Source: Vescimonas cirricatena
Lineage (GTDB): Bacteria > Bacillota > Clostridia > Oscillospirales > Oscillospiraceae
Reading direction: 5' to 3'
DNA length: 64,000 nt
NCBI RefSeq assembly: GCF_020687045.1
Contig: NZ_JAJEPW010000009.1
Coordinates: 13,815 to 77,814, forward strand
Shown here: piece by piece, positions 27,144 through 34,721 of the stretch
Position numbering within the stretch: position 1 is the first letter of the stretch
Layout: each line of letters starts with the position of its first letter
Notes under the pieces: generated by a model
Database searches by the model: none
Told to the model about the DNA's origin: nothing
The model's input: only the letters and a program-made list of their open reading frames with translations
Translations under genes and position numbers: made by a program

Positions 27144-27611
27144 TTACTCAAGCATTACATCTGTTGCAACGAAGGTTTCCTCTGTGGCTTCGTGAACAGC
27201 GCATTTGCTTTGGCGTTGCTTGACTCGCTCAACCCGTGCTGCCCGTTTAGCGTCACGCTCGCTCCGATGCATCTGAATTTGGATTTTCTTTTCGTTTTGA
27301 TAGCGCCCGCAATCTCTATTGCGGGGTTTTTTGTATATAGGATTCAAGTGGGCGGCTCTCAGCGCATCTTTCCAATCGCCAAAGCGCTCTGCGATGTAAC
27401 TGCCACCGACGATCTCGATGGGGGCAGGGGACTTTCCCCAATGTCCGGCGCAGCGCCGGAGATAGGCCGCCAGCTGATCCAGGCTGTCGCCTGCGTGTTT
27501 TTCCGCAAAAGCGCGGTCCTGCTCAGCCAATGCATCCCGTGTTCTTTTGGCAATGTGCTGCTCGTACCAATTCGCTCCGTCAAAATTTTGCGCACCTGCT
27601 ACTTTACCCAT
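27144..27611 (-). CDS. Small protein with a homing-endonuclease-associated (HNH) repeat
   Basis: The start ATG 27611 follows AAGGAGGTG; 155 residues. The segment AGHWGKSPAPIEI ... SYIAERFGDWKDALRAAHL matches the pattern of the HNH-associated repeat, a short helical DNA-binding unit often found beside homing endonucleases and phage genes. The C-terminal third is very basic (RSERDAKRAARVERVKQRQ). No nuclease motif is present, so it probably binds DNA only. It is transcribed toward the surface cluster, and a terminator at 27646-27675 isolates it from the gene upstream. The family call is moderate. Confidence 0.6.
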   Translation of the reverse strand: MGKVAGAQNFDGANWYEQHIAKRTRDALAEQDRAFAEKHAGDSLDQLAAYLRRCAGHWGKSPAPIEIVGGSYIAERFGDWKDALRAAHLNPIYKKPRNRDCGRYQNEKKIQIQMHRSERDAKRAARVERVKQRQSKCAVHEATEETFVATDVMLE

Positions 27612-27638
27612 GGGCACACCTCCTTAATGATTCATGAC

Positions 27639-27675
27639 AAAAAAGCGCTGATAAACCCATACCGGGTCATCAGCG
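27639..27675 (-). terminator. Intrinsic terminator for the 27732 gene
   Basis: CGCTGAT (27646-27652) pairs with ATCAGCG (27669-27675), with an inner AACCC/GGGT pairing. On the minus strand the hairpin is followed by CTTTTTTG. It ends transcripts that come from the 27732-27944 gene before they reach the next gene. Confidence 0.7.
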
Positions 27676-27731
27676 TACACTTCTGCCATATCAGCACCAC
27701 GGAGAGAGCGCCCGCTGCCTTTGAGTCCTAA

Positions 27732-27944
27732 CTACACAATTCTACTGACTTGCGCCATGAGATACTCTCTGCGTTTATGATCTGTCTTCTCACGATTTTC
27801 TCGCAATGACGGACTTTCGTCCCAGTGGTTTCCCGCCTCGATCATATCCTTGCGCTTACAGTGCCGACCGCATGGGGAATTGCACCCCTTTCCTTTTAGG
27901 CGGTCGCCTGGCCTTTTACAGCTCGGGCAACAGCCGTGCAGCAT
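27732..27944 (-). CDS. Small Cys-rich basic protein, unknown function
   Basis: The 70-residue frame begins MLHGCCPSCKRPGDRLKGKG and has seven Cys in the first 30 residues in CPxC / CNSPCGRHC spacing, as in a zinc-binding knuckle. It is followed by a charged helix (RENREKTDHKRREYLMAQ). The ribosome binding site is weak (GAGG directly before ATG). I do not recognise the family. It is the first gene left of the invertible segment, with only about 80 bases to the inverted repeat, and it has its own terminator. Its transcription may therefore depend on the orientation of that segment. Confidence 0.5.
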   Translation of the reverse strand: MLHGCCPSCKRPGDRLKGKGCNSPCGRHCKRKDMIEAGNHWDESPSLRENREKTDHKRREYLMAQVSRIV

Positions 27945-28027
27945 CCTCGGACTTCTTATGAAATTTTACGGTATCATTTATCCTTTTAGGGGGATAATGA
28001 TTTTGGTTGGTGTAGAGGTGAAGTTTT

Positions 28028-28056
28028 CTTTCGTAAATCTATACAATTTGCGAAAG
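28028..28056 (+). repeat. Left 29-bp inverted repeat / recombinase core site
   Basis: The repeat is CTTTCGTAAAT, then CTATACA, then ATTTGCGAAAG. The two 11-base arms are themselves inverted copies with one mismatch around a 7-base spacer, which is the classic layout of a tyrosine-recombinase crossover site. Confidence 0.85.
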
Positions 28057-28256
28057 TAGAATCCACATATGTATCCACATTGTATCGTCTTTTTTGAGGG
28101 AAGTCAATACCTAAATTGCGGAAATTTAGCGAAAAGTAGGTACAAATTATAAATGCCGCATAGAATCACTTGCTACTCAAGGGCCTATTTTACAAATATT
28201 CCCAATCACAAAATCGTTTACGCCGTCAAAAACATCGTCAAGGAGGAGCGTTGGTC
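28057..28256 (+). promoter_or_regulatory. Leader of the recombinase gene with short repeats
   Basis: The 200-base leader has two ATCCACAT direct repeats (about 28061-28080) next to the left core site, which could be arm-type binding sites. It also has a small dyad CTAAATT/AATTTAG (about 28111-28129) and ends with AGGAGG (28241-28246), ten bases before the ATG. The promoter itself could not be fixed with confidence. Confidence 0.4.
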
Positions 28257-29453
28257 ATGCCTAAAAGAGGAGAAAATATTTACAAGCGGAAAGACGGGCG
28301 CTGGGAGGGGCGATATATTCACGGCCGCACAGCTTCCGGGCAGGCTGAGTATGGGTATGTTTACGCCGACAGCTATAAGGCGTGCCGGGCCAAGCGGCAG
28401 CAATGCATTGAGACGCTGCCAGAGAAGCCTGCCGTGCAAGCATCTGCTGCGACCTTGGCCCAGGCCGCAGAACTGTTTTTAAGCGAGAAAAGCCATGTTC
28501 TGAAAGCATCATCCTGGAATCGGTATTCCTATCTGACGCAGCATTATATCTTGCCTGCTTTGGGAACGGCCCCTATCTGTCAGCTGACGGCGGATCAGAT
28601 TTCTGATTTCCTGCGCCGCTTGCAGCGAAGCGGACTATCCGGCAAAAGCGCCAGGGATATCGGCGTATTACTAAAGTCAATTCTGAAGTATACAGCCAAA
28701 AAGCTGGACTGCAGCTGTCCCGGTGTGAATGCCGAACTGCCCGTCTATCACCGAAAAAAGATCGAGGTATTTTTCGCAGACGAGATTGGGCGGTTGGCAA
28801 AAAAGGTCCTGGAAGCGCCCAGCATGGCGGGCGTTGGGGTCCTGCTTGCGCTGAATGCCGGTCTGCGCTTGGGGGAGCTATGTGCGCTCCAGTATAAGGA
28901 TATTGATTTATGTAATGGGGTGATCCATGTCACCAAGACGGCCCAGCGAATGAAAAAGGGCATGCACACCCACCTGGTGGTGCAACCGCCGAAAACCGAC
29001 AACGCCCGGCGCACGATCCCGCTGCCAGAGGATATGCTGGCCCTTTTAAGGCAAACGGTTTGCCCGGCCAGGAATGAGGAGAACTATTTTCTGTCCGGTA
29101 AGTCTGCTCCGCTGGAACCGCGGACACTGCAATACCAGTACCGCGCATTGCTGAAGGCGGCGGGGATCCCTTATCGAAATTTCCATGTGCTGCGGCACAC
29201 CTATGCGTCGCGCTGCGTGGAGCAGGGTGTGGACATCAAGAGCTTGAGCGAGATGCTGGGCCATGCCGATGTCCGGACTACGCTCCAGGTCTATGTCCAT
29301 TCCTCCCTGGAGCACAAGATGCGGGTGGTTCAAAGCATATGCTTCCTTTCTCTTGCCCCGGCGGCGGACTTTGCGCCGTCAACATTTCCGTCACACGGGC
29401 CGGAAACGGCGCTGCGACAACGGGTTTTTCCGAACCTTTCGCAAATTGTATAG
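28257..29453 (+). CDS. Tyrosine recombinase (integrase/invertase)
   Basis: I choose ATG 28257 with AGGAGG ten bases upstream; 398 residues. The N-terminal 50 (NIYKRKDGRWEGRYIHG) look like the arm-binding domain of Tn916-type integrases, and about 60-155 form the SAM-like core-binding domain. The catalytic domain has Arg204 (AGLRLGELCAL), HxLR as His310/Arg313 (HVLRHTYAS), LGH, and the nucleophile Tyr346 (LQVYVHSS), so it should be active. The last codons (NLSQIV and TAG) lie inside the right inverted repeat, so its own target site is part of the gene. This placement points to DNA inversion of its own segment rather than element excision. Confidence 0.93.
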   Translation: MPKRGENIYKRKDGRWEGRYIHGRTASGQAEYGYVYADSYKACRAKRQQCIETLPEKPAVQASAATLAQAAELFLSEKSHVLKASSWNRYSYLTQHYILPALGTAPICQLTADQISDFLRRLQRSGLSGKSARDIGVLLKSILKYTAKKLDCSCPGVNAELPVYHRKKIEVFFADEIGRLAKKVLEAPSMAGVGVLLALNAGLRLGELCALQYKDIDLCNGVIHVTKTAQRMKKGMHTHLVVQPPKTDNARRTIPLPEDMLALLRQTVCPARNEENYFLSGKSAPLEPRTLQYQYRALLKAAGIPYRNFHVLRHTYASRCVEQGVDIKSLSEMLGHADVRTTLQVYVHSSLEHKMRVVQSICFLSLAPAADFAPSTFPSHGPETALRQRVFPNLSQIV

Positions 29454-29464
29454 ATTTACGAAAG
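29436..29464 (-). repeat. Right 29-bp inverted repeat / recombinase core site
   Basis: This is the exact reverse complement of 28028-28056. It overlaps the last six codons and the stop codon (29451-29453) of the recombinase gene. Because both copies are identical, inversion would leave the protein sequence unchanged. Confidence 0.85.
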
Positions 29465-29537
29465 CTCCGCCTTGTTTTTTTGCCAAGGGCAGCTGTGCCG
29501 AGTTCGGCTTGTTATTCCTCATACAAACTCATAAAGA

Positions 29538-29578
29538 CCCATCACTGAGAGTTTACCTCTGAGTGACGGGCTTTTTTT
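29538..29578 (+). terminator. Intrinsic terminator to the right of the invertible segment
   Basis: CCCATCACTGAGA (29538-29550) pairs imperfectly with TCTGAGTGACGGG (29558-29570), followed by CTTTTTTT. It would stop transcripts leaving the recombinase gene about 75 bases beyond the right repeat. Confidence 0.8.
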
Positions 29579-29674
29579 GTCGAAAAAGATGCGGAATTAT
29601 CAAAAAAACTTTATTAAGGCTATTCCCTGGCGTATAATGAGAGCTATGCTGTGAGAAAGGATAATCGAAACAAA

Positions 29675-29866
29675 ATGAAACAGGCAGAGCTGAGATACTA
29701 TATTTCCATCAATGTAAACGGCCAACATCCATTGATGAGGTCAGCGCAGGGCTACACTGAATATTATAGTGAAGCACTGGAATTCTCCGATCTTTTTGAT
29801 GCCTATCGTTTTGTTGAACGGCACGGTTTGGAAAAACTGGCATCCATCATCACACGGCCAACCTAA
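29675..29866 (+). CDS. Small protein of unknown function
   Basis: I prefer ATG 29675, with GAAAGGA 13 bases upstream, over the GTG at 29651; 63 residues, beginning MKQAELRYYISINVNG. It is a single small alpha/beta-looking domain with no membrane segment and ends in a helix (DLFDAYRFVERHGLEKL). I do not recognise a family. It stands alone between the terminator and the convergent signal-peptidase gene. Confidence 0.5.
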   Translation: MKQAELRYYISINVNGQHPLMRSAQGYTEYYSEALEFSDLFDAYRFVERHGLEKLASIITRPT

Positions 29867-29885
29867 TCGTGCGATTGCCCCTCTA

Positions 29886-30293
29886 TTATCGACTTCCTAT
29901 CGGGAGCCATACTTTAGCAACGACTGTTGTTACTGGTACAAATGGTTCGTCCCAGTAACGGGAATCATAGGAGTCATCCGCATTGTCTCCCAGCATGTAG
30001 TAGGAGCCTTCGGGTACAGACATGTTGATTCCGTTATGCATGACCACATTCCCACCAACCGCTGCAATACGCTTGACAAAAAGATTCCCGCCATGGCAAA
30101 AGATAACAACGTCTCCGACTTCAAAGCTGCCTTTGATTCGTACACCGAGGATCAAGCTACCAGCTTCGAGCGTCGGTTTCATAGAGTTAGTAGGCACATA
30201 GCCCAGGATAAAAACCGTGCGAAACATAACGAGTACAAGCAGCGCCGCTATAACAGGCAGCAAACGGCTTAGACATAACTTCTTTTTCCTCAT
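29886..30293 (-). CDS. lepB: Signal peptidase I (S26), small form
   Basis: The 135-residue protein has one N-terminal membrane helix (about 10-31). Box B is VPTNSMKPTLEAG with nucleophile Ser37, box D has VKRIAAVGG with the general base Lys74, and box E is YYMLGDNADDSYDSRYW. It would cut signal peptides on the outer face of the membrane. It is shorter than housekeeping enzymes (about 170-200), as seen for accessory peptidases. It is encoded near a secretion/ABC operon (30684-35937) and the surface cluster, and may serve either. Both catalytic residues are present. Confidence 0.9.
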   Translation of the reverse strand: MRKKKLCLSRLLPVIAALLVLVMFRTVFILGYVPTNSMKPTLEAGSLILGVRIKGSFEVGDVVIFCHGGNLFVKRIAAVGGNVVMHNGINMSVPEGSYYMLGDNADDSYDSRYWDEPFVPVTTVVAKVWLPIGSR

Positions 30294-30683
30294 TTTGGAT
30301 ACCTCTAAATAAGAAAACAGGACAACGGAAGGGAGACCGCATGAGAAAGTAGCAAGTCTTTCGACTTTTAGAATCCGTCGGAATGATTGAATTGATAGGA
30401 CAAATCAAAGAATAATTATTGTGAACCAATACCGCGGTATTTGCTGCGAGTTCTACAAGAAGTACTGGTTCTGAGTGGAACTGATGAAGCAAGGGCTGAA
30501 AAGCGGCTTTTCACGAGAGCCCTGGAAGAATGCTTTATGACTCAGCCTGTAAAACAGCAGCCCAAGTTGTCAATATTCTAAAAGTAGAACATACACTACC
30601 CTTGCGGGATGGTGTATGTTCTACTAATGCACAGATAAGGGATGGCAACATCTATTTAGTAATACGAAAATCCGGAACTACAG
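30294..30683. other. Gap with a possible gene relic and a strong hairpin
   Basis: In frame from GAC 30399 to TAA 30579-30581 the plus strand reads LLRVLQEVLVLSGTDEARAE and RLFTRALEECFMTQPVKQQP, which looks like a real coding tail of unknown family without a proper start. Directly after the stop, AGTAGAACATACAC (30583-30596) pairs perfectly with 30612-30625. No T-run follows. Nothing else is supported here. Confidence 0.35.
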
Positions 30684-31298
30684 TTACTCCTCACCTATAT
30701 TCACTCGAACGATTTTTCTGGTAGGATAATTTGTCACTTGCAGCCAGATATTGCTTTGCTCTAAACGATTCCATTCAGCGGATGTGAAGCGATATCTATA
30801 CAGATCAAATGGCAGCAAAATATCACATGAGGCGCCATCCTGTAACCGAATCCCGGTGGCACCGTCCAATATAGGATTGACCACACCCAAGAGATCCCAA
30901 TCCATATTCATGAGCATATCCGTGGTGTATAATGATAGTTCCGTTAAAGGGAATCCTTCTGCGGGACTATTCTGCTGCGAAACAGTAACGCTGACCAATG
31001 CGACCTTATCGGGGATCCGACTTCGATCGGCCCCGTCATACTGCAAAGCTGAAGTATAGGCACGATAATCTACAATTTCAAAACGGTTGACCCGAAGCAT
31101 ATAGCCTTCAGCCGCCAAATTATACCCGACAAAATCCGGCGCAATAGGAACGATTTCTCCAACGGAGTATGTCTTCTCTGTATTGGCAGACCATCGTTGA
31201 CGATAATCCTGATTAATTGCTTTATAGCGGATCATCCAAACAAAGAGCACTACTGCCGCAACGGAGAAAATCAGCCAGAATTTCTTTTTGTCTTTCAT
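30684..31298 (-). CDS. Membrane-anchored accessory protein of the ABC operon (DUF5028-like)
   Basis: The 204-residue protein has an N-terminal helix (8-23, FWLIFSVAAVVLFVWMI) and an extracytoplasmic beta-rich domain with KVALVSVTVSQQN and RFTSAEWNRLEQSNIWLQVT. It is the last gene of the minus-strand operon and overlaps the ABC ATPase by four bases, so it is coupled to it. Its place suggests an immunity or accessory function for the exporter. The DUF5028 assignment is tentative. Confidence 0.65.
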   Translation of the reverse strand: MKDKKKFWLIFSVAAVVLFVWMIRYKAINQDYRQRWSANTEKTYSVGEIVPIAPDFVGYNLAAEGYMLRVNRFEIVDYRAYTSALQYDGADRSRIPDKVALVSVTVSQQNSPAEGFPLTELSLYTTDMLMNMDWDLLGVVNPILDGATGIRLQDGASCDILLPFDLYRYRFTSAEWNRLEQSNIWLQVTNYPTRKIVRVNIGEE

Positions 31299-31936
31299 TT
31301 GCCTATCACCGATGTTACCCTTCCCGCTTGCATTTGAATAACAACATCCGATACGCTCTGCACAAAGTCAGCATCATGGCACGCAACGACTACTAATGCA
31401 CTGCGCTGACATTCTTTACGGATCAACTGTGCGATCATAGCAACGCCCTGCTCATCCAGTGCATTTGTGGGTTCATCCAAAATCAGCAGATCGGGCTTTT
31501 CCATCAAGGCCGCAGCAATACCCAGACGTTGTTTCATGCCTAATGAATATTTTTTGAAAGTCCGTTTATCATTCGGGTCCAGGCCAACCGCCTGCAGGGT
31601 GTTATGGATGTCGGAGACCGAGATCAGCTGTTTTAGACCGGCAAGCAACTCCAGGTTTTTTTGCCCGGTATACTCGTCAATAAATGCGGGACTCTCGATC
31701 ATCACGCCCACAGATTCAGGGAAATCCAGATCCTTCCCCAGGCGACGATCATTTACTGAAACACTGCCCTCTGTCGCATAGATCAACCCACACATCAGAC
31801 GTAAAAGCATCGTTTTACCCGATCCATTTTCCCCTTGCAATCCGTAGACTTTTCCGCTTTCAAAATTCAAACTGATGTCTTGCAGCACGACCGCTCTGTG
31901 AATGGTTTTTGTGACATGATCCACCACAATATTCAT
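31295..31936 (-). CDS. ABC transporter ATP-binding protein
   Basis: The protein has 213 residues with Walker A GENGSGKT (35-42), signature YSLGMKQRLGIA, Walker B LLILDEPTNALD and the switch His in VVVACHDADF. This is a complete ATPase of the type that drives two-permease exporters for lantibiotics or small proteins (BcrA/NatA-like). It pairs with the permeases at 31949 and 32784. It is cytoplasmic, at the inner face of the membrane. Confidence 0.93.
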   Translation of the reverse strand: MNIVVDHVTKTIHRAVVLQDISLNFESGKVYGLQGENGSGKTMLLRLMCGLIYATEGSVSVNDRRLGKDLDFPESVGVMIESPAFIDEYTGQKNLELLAGLKQLISVSDIHNTLQAVGLDPNDKRTFKKYSLGMKQRLGIAAALMEKPDLLILDEPTNALDEQGVAMIAQLIRKECQRSALVVVACHDADFVQSVSDVVIQMQAGRVTSVIGK

Positions 31937-31948
31937 CGTATCACCGTC

Positions 31949-32797
31949 CTATTTTTCAAGAGATATGAGGTCTTTTCTTTGTATCAGTAAATATCCTGCG
32001 CCTATTGATAAGAGCAACAGTAGCAGTGTAAACACCAGTTCTTTACGATAACTCAATCCATTTGCATCAAAAAGCTGGTATCGCATCACCATCGCTCCGT
32101 TGCCGACCAACCATTCAATGGGGAAATATGCGGCAGCAATATATGTGACAAAGCATATTAGAAAGCTGATGGCCGGACGGGCCACAAGGTTTAAGAGTGT
32201 TTGCAGCATACATACGGCCGTAAGCGTCACAAACGGAAGGAGCAAAGCGTATAGGATAACACTTGCCGGCGTGAGTGAAATTGTCTCTCCACACAAGACC
32301 TCCGAAAACAAGAATGCGGTGATTTCGGGCGTGTTGTTTAGGCCGAAGGTAACGGGTGTCAGAATCGCTGTGCCTATTATGGCAATCATTTCACAGGCAA
32401 AGTATAAAGTACAGCTTGCTATGCACCATATACACTTAGACAGCCACCATTTCCCACGCGATGTGCGTAGGAAAACTTGCTGACCTTGTACACTGATACC
32501 TTGCGCAGGATATGCTGCTGTTATATACAGGCAAAAGCCGCACACAATCAGCCATTCGATGGGGACCGACACCTTTTCTTCCATAGAGCCGTGTTGTATG
32601 ATTGCCATGCCGCGAAATAGACACAGCATATAGTCGCCAATTGAACCCCGGCTTGAAATGGATTCCACATTGCAATAGAATTGCACAGAGCGATATACTG
32701 CGAATAAGCGCATGGAAAAGAGGAGAGTGGCAATCAGATAGTTTCTCCTTTGCAATCCCTGCCGCAGATCATAGCGCAACAGCCTATAAAACCTCAT
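31949..32797 (-). CDS. ABC transporter permease subunit
   Basis: The 282-residue membrane protein has about six helices (for example WLIVCGFCLYITAAY, FLICFVTYIAAAYF and LLLLLLSIGAGYLLI), of ABC-2/BcrB type. It overlaps the upstream permease by 14 bases and is 12 bases from the ATPase gene. It is probably one half of a heterodimeric exporter with the 32784 product. The substrate is not shown by the sequence; the two small secreted proteins upstream are candidates. Confidence 0.82.
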   Translation of the reverse strand: MRFYRLLRYDLRQGLQRRNYLIATLLFSMRLFAVYRSVQFYCNVESISSRGSIGDYMLCLFRGMAIIQHGSMEEKVSVPIEWLIVCGFCLYITAAYPAQGISVQGQQVFLRTSRGKWWLSKCIWCIASCTLYFACEMIAIIGTAILTPVTFGLNNTPEITAFLFSEVLCGETISLTPASVILYALLLPFVTLTAVCMLQTLLNLVARPAISFLICFVTYIAAAYFPIEWLVGNGAMVMRYQLFDANGLSYRKELVFTLLLLLLSIGAGYLLIQRKDLISLEK

Positions 32798-33626
32798 GTC
32801 TGTATTTCCTATATATCCCCGTAAGAACAGATACGAATGTCAAAAGAATAAGTTCCGCAAGTATGATCCATGTGGGACTGGGATTTGTACTTGCCAAATT
32901 GCACAGCCTTAAAGGCGAGAGCTCTATATACCAGTTCATTGCGTCGGCAAGCATGGGGGTAATGAAATCAAGTAATAGGAACAGCAGAAGTGGAGTTGCT
33001 GTCACAAAGAATCGGTGTTTTACCTTATGCCCGACGATAATGCACAGACTGGCCGCAACGCCGCCCCAGAAAAACTCAATAACGCACCAGATGATTGCAT
33101 GCAGCCAAGGGTGGGTATAGTATAGCTTCGCCAAAAAGGCTGTGCCTGAACAGAATCCTGTAATAGGCAGTGCAACCCGAGGAATACAGGCGGGACATAC
33201 CATCGCGGATGCAAACAGATCCGTAGTTACCGGCAATGCAATAGCAATGCCGCCACTAACAAATACAGCCGCCATTTTGGCTGTTAGGTATTGAGAATAC
33301 GGAACTCTGGTAAGAATATTATTTGTCATATGAGACCTGTTGTCCTCATACAATGACCACCCATAAGGCATAGCAGCCAAAAATGGCCAAACGGCATAGA
33401 AGACTACAGCCCCGACGGTGACTCCGTTGACGCCGATCCAATTGACAAATAAGCTGCACCCATCATATCCGCCCGGGGAATGTGCATAGGATGCGCCTAA
33501 GTCACTGACGGTAATTGCAGTTTGAACCAAATCAGCTATGACAAGAATAAAACCGATCAGCAATGCACTGCGCATCATTTTGTTGTGAAATGCTTTCCAC
33601 ATTTCGGTTCTAATACAGTTCCCCAT
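32784..33626 (-). CDS. ABC transporter permease subunit
   Basis: The 280-residue protein has about six helices (MMRSALLIGFILVIADLV, AVVFYAVWPFLAAMPYGW, WILAELILLTFVSVLTG-like end). It has the same layout as the neighbour at 31949 but low similarity, as in two-permease exporters. A loop with the Cys pair PACIPRVALPITGFCSG faces the membrane border. It is translated before 31949 with overlapping ends. Confidence 0.82.
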   Translation of the reverse strand: MGNCIRTEMWKAFHNKMMRSALLIGFILVIADLVQTAITVSDLGASYAHSPGGYDGCSLFVNWIGVNGVTVGAVVFYAVWPFLAAMPYGWSLYEDNRSHMTNNILTRVPYSQYLTAKMAAVFVSGGIAIALPVTTDLFASAMVCPACIPRVALPITGFCSGTAFLAKLYYTHPWLHAIIWCVIEFFWGGVAASLCIIVGHKVKHRFFVTATPLLLFLLLDFITPMLADAMNWYIELSPLRLCNLASTNPSPTWIILAELILLTFVSVLTGIYRKYRHEVL

Positions 33627-33697
33627 TATGTTATTCCTCCGCTAATGTTTACTGCTCCATCTCGGCTTGTTTTGAACGCTTTGTATTTGATTTACTG

Positions 33698-34141
33698 TCA
33701 GGGCGTTGCATCCTTATACGAGTTTGCGCTATCAGGGCTCCATTCACCGGACATGGTTTCACCAAAAAGATTGGGGCACGAGAAGGAGAGCGTTGCCCAG
33801 CGATAGCCGTCCTCATTAATGAAGGAATGGATACTGTACTTATTCCCGTTGTGACATGTCACATAATTCACGCGAGTTCCGCCAGATACAGTACAGTTAT
33901 TCATCGATCCGTTTTGTGCGGATCCACCAAGGGCTCTTGCTCTGATGTGATCGCGCTTTCCGTCACGATAATAAAAATACACAGCTGATGAATCATCTTT
34001 TGTTCTGGGTGTAAGACGATGGTAGGAATACACATTTACACTAAAACCAGTGATTGTTGTGTCGGCTGTAGATGCAAACGCAGGAACAGCCATTGCTGCG
34101 CATACGAGAAACGCCATAATCAAGGTAATAATCTTCTTCAT
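33698..34141 (-). CDS. Small secreted protein, DUF2712-like
   Basis: The 147-residue protein has a clear signal peptide (1-24, AVPAFAS). The mature part begins TADTTITGFSVNVYSYHRLT and ends SGEWSPDSANS, with two or three Cys. The pattern of Tyr/Ser-rich beta strands and the WSPDS end recall DUF2712 proteins, which are encoded beside ABC exporters of the lactococcin-972 type. Together with the ECF sigma factor and transporter genes it may be an exported effector or its sensor. The family call is tentative. Confidence 0.65.
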   Translation of the reverse strand: MKKIITLIMAFLVCAAMAVPAFASTADTTITGFSVNVYSYHRLTPRTKDDSSAVYFYYRDGKRDHIRARALGGSAQNGSMNNCTVSGGTRVNYVTCHNGNKYSIHSFINEDGYRWATLSFSCPNLFGETMSGEWSPDSANSYKDATP

Positions 34142-34287
34142 TTTTATTTCCTTTCTTTGTACATGTTTGGGTTTCTTATGTACTTATGTAATTAATATGA
34201 TTCAATCATTGGAATCACCCTCATTCTGTCAACCGCTGTATACATGGACTGTAATATAGAATATTCATCTATATTACAAGTTACCTA

Positions 34288-34638
34288 TTATGCTGTTGCA
34301 GTAGCGGGATTCACATAAAAGCTTTGCCCATCAACTGTGCATACTACTTTTACTGTATATGTTTTCCCTTTTGTTACCTCATGAGAGCCTGTGATAAGCA
34401 GATACGATGTCCCGTTACCGCTCCAGGAGTCGATCATCGTACGGCCTTGCCATAATTGAAGTGTTGCATGGATGGTTTTTCCAGGCTTGGCGATAGACAC
34501 TCTGCATGTAGCTGTTGTTCCATTGATGGTGATTGAAGCCGACGGCGTAGCTGCTTGTACGGATGTAGCTTGCGCTGTCGCGGAGCAGGATAACAACAGG
34601 ATCAATGCAAGGATGAGAGAAATCGTCTTTTTTTTCAT
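34288..34638 (-). CDS. Small secreted beta-sandwich protein
   Basis: I choose ATG 34638 (AAAGGGGGTG before it) rather than the in-frame codon at 34671, giving 116 residues: a signal peptide (MKKKTISLILALILLLSCSA) and an Ig-like domain (ASITINGTTATCRVSIAKPG, GKTYTVKVVCTVDGQSFYV) with two Cys that may form a disulphide. It is probably secreted. It stands between the anti-sigma gene and the DUF2712-like gene and is probably co-regulated with them. No family is recognised. Confidence 0.72.
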   Translation of the reverse strand: MKKKTISLILALILLLSCSATAQATSVQAATPSASITINGTTATCRVSIAKPGKTIHATLQLWQGRTMIDSWSGNGTSYLLITGSHEVTKGKTYTVKVVCTVDGQSFYVNPATATA

Positions 34639-34721
34639 AAATACACCCCCTTTCTCTATTCTTCTAAGCATTGGAACGGAGAAAGGGGGTGCTTTTTGGA
34701 CACCATAATTACATGATTTTA

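Larger units (their letters stand above)
28028..29464. mobile_element. Putative invertible segment carrying its own tyrosine recombinase
   Basis: The recombinase gene is framed by two perfect 29-bp copies in opposite orientation (28028-28056 and 29436-29464). Recombination between inverted sites flips the DNA between them rather than excising it. The segment contains a 200-base leader plus the gene and nothing else. The gene's stop codon lies inside the right repeat, so no terminator fits inside the segment. Its transcript must run out into whichever flank is attached: to the right it meets a terminator at 29538, and in the other orientation it would point at the 27732-27944 gene. Confidence 0.7.

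Noticed and set aside
28028..29464. The inverted repeats as attL/attR of an integrated element
   Set aside because: Attachment sites of an excisable element should be direct repeats; these are inverted and enclose only the recombinase gene.
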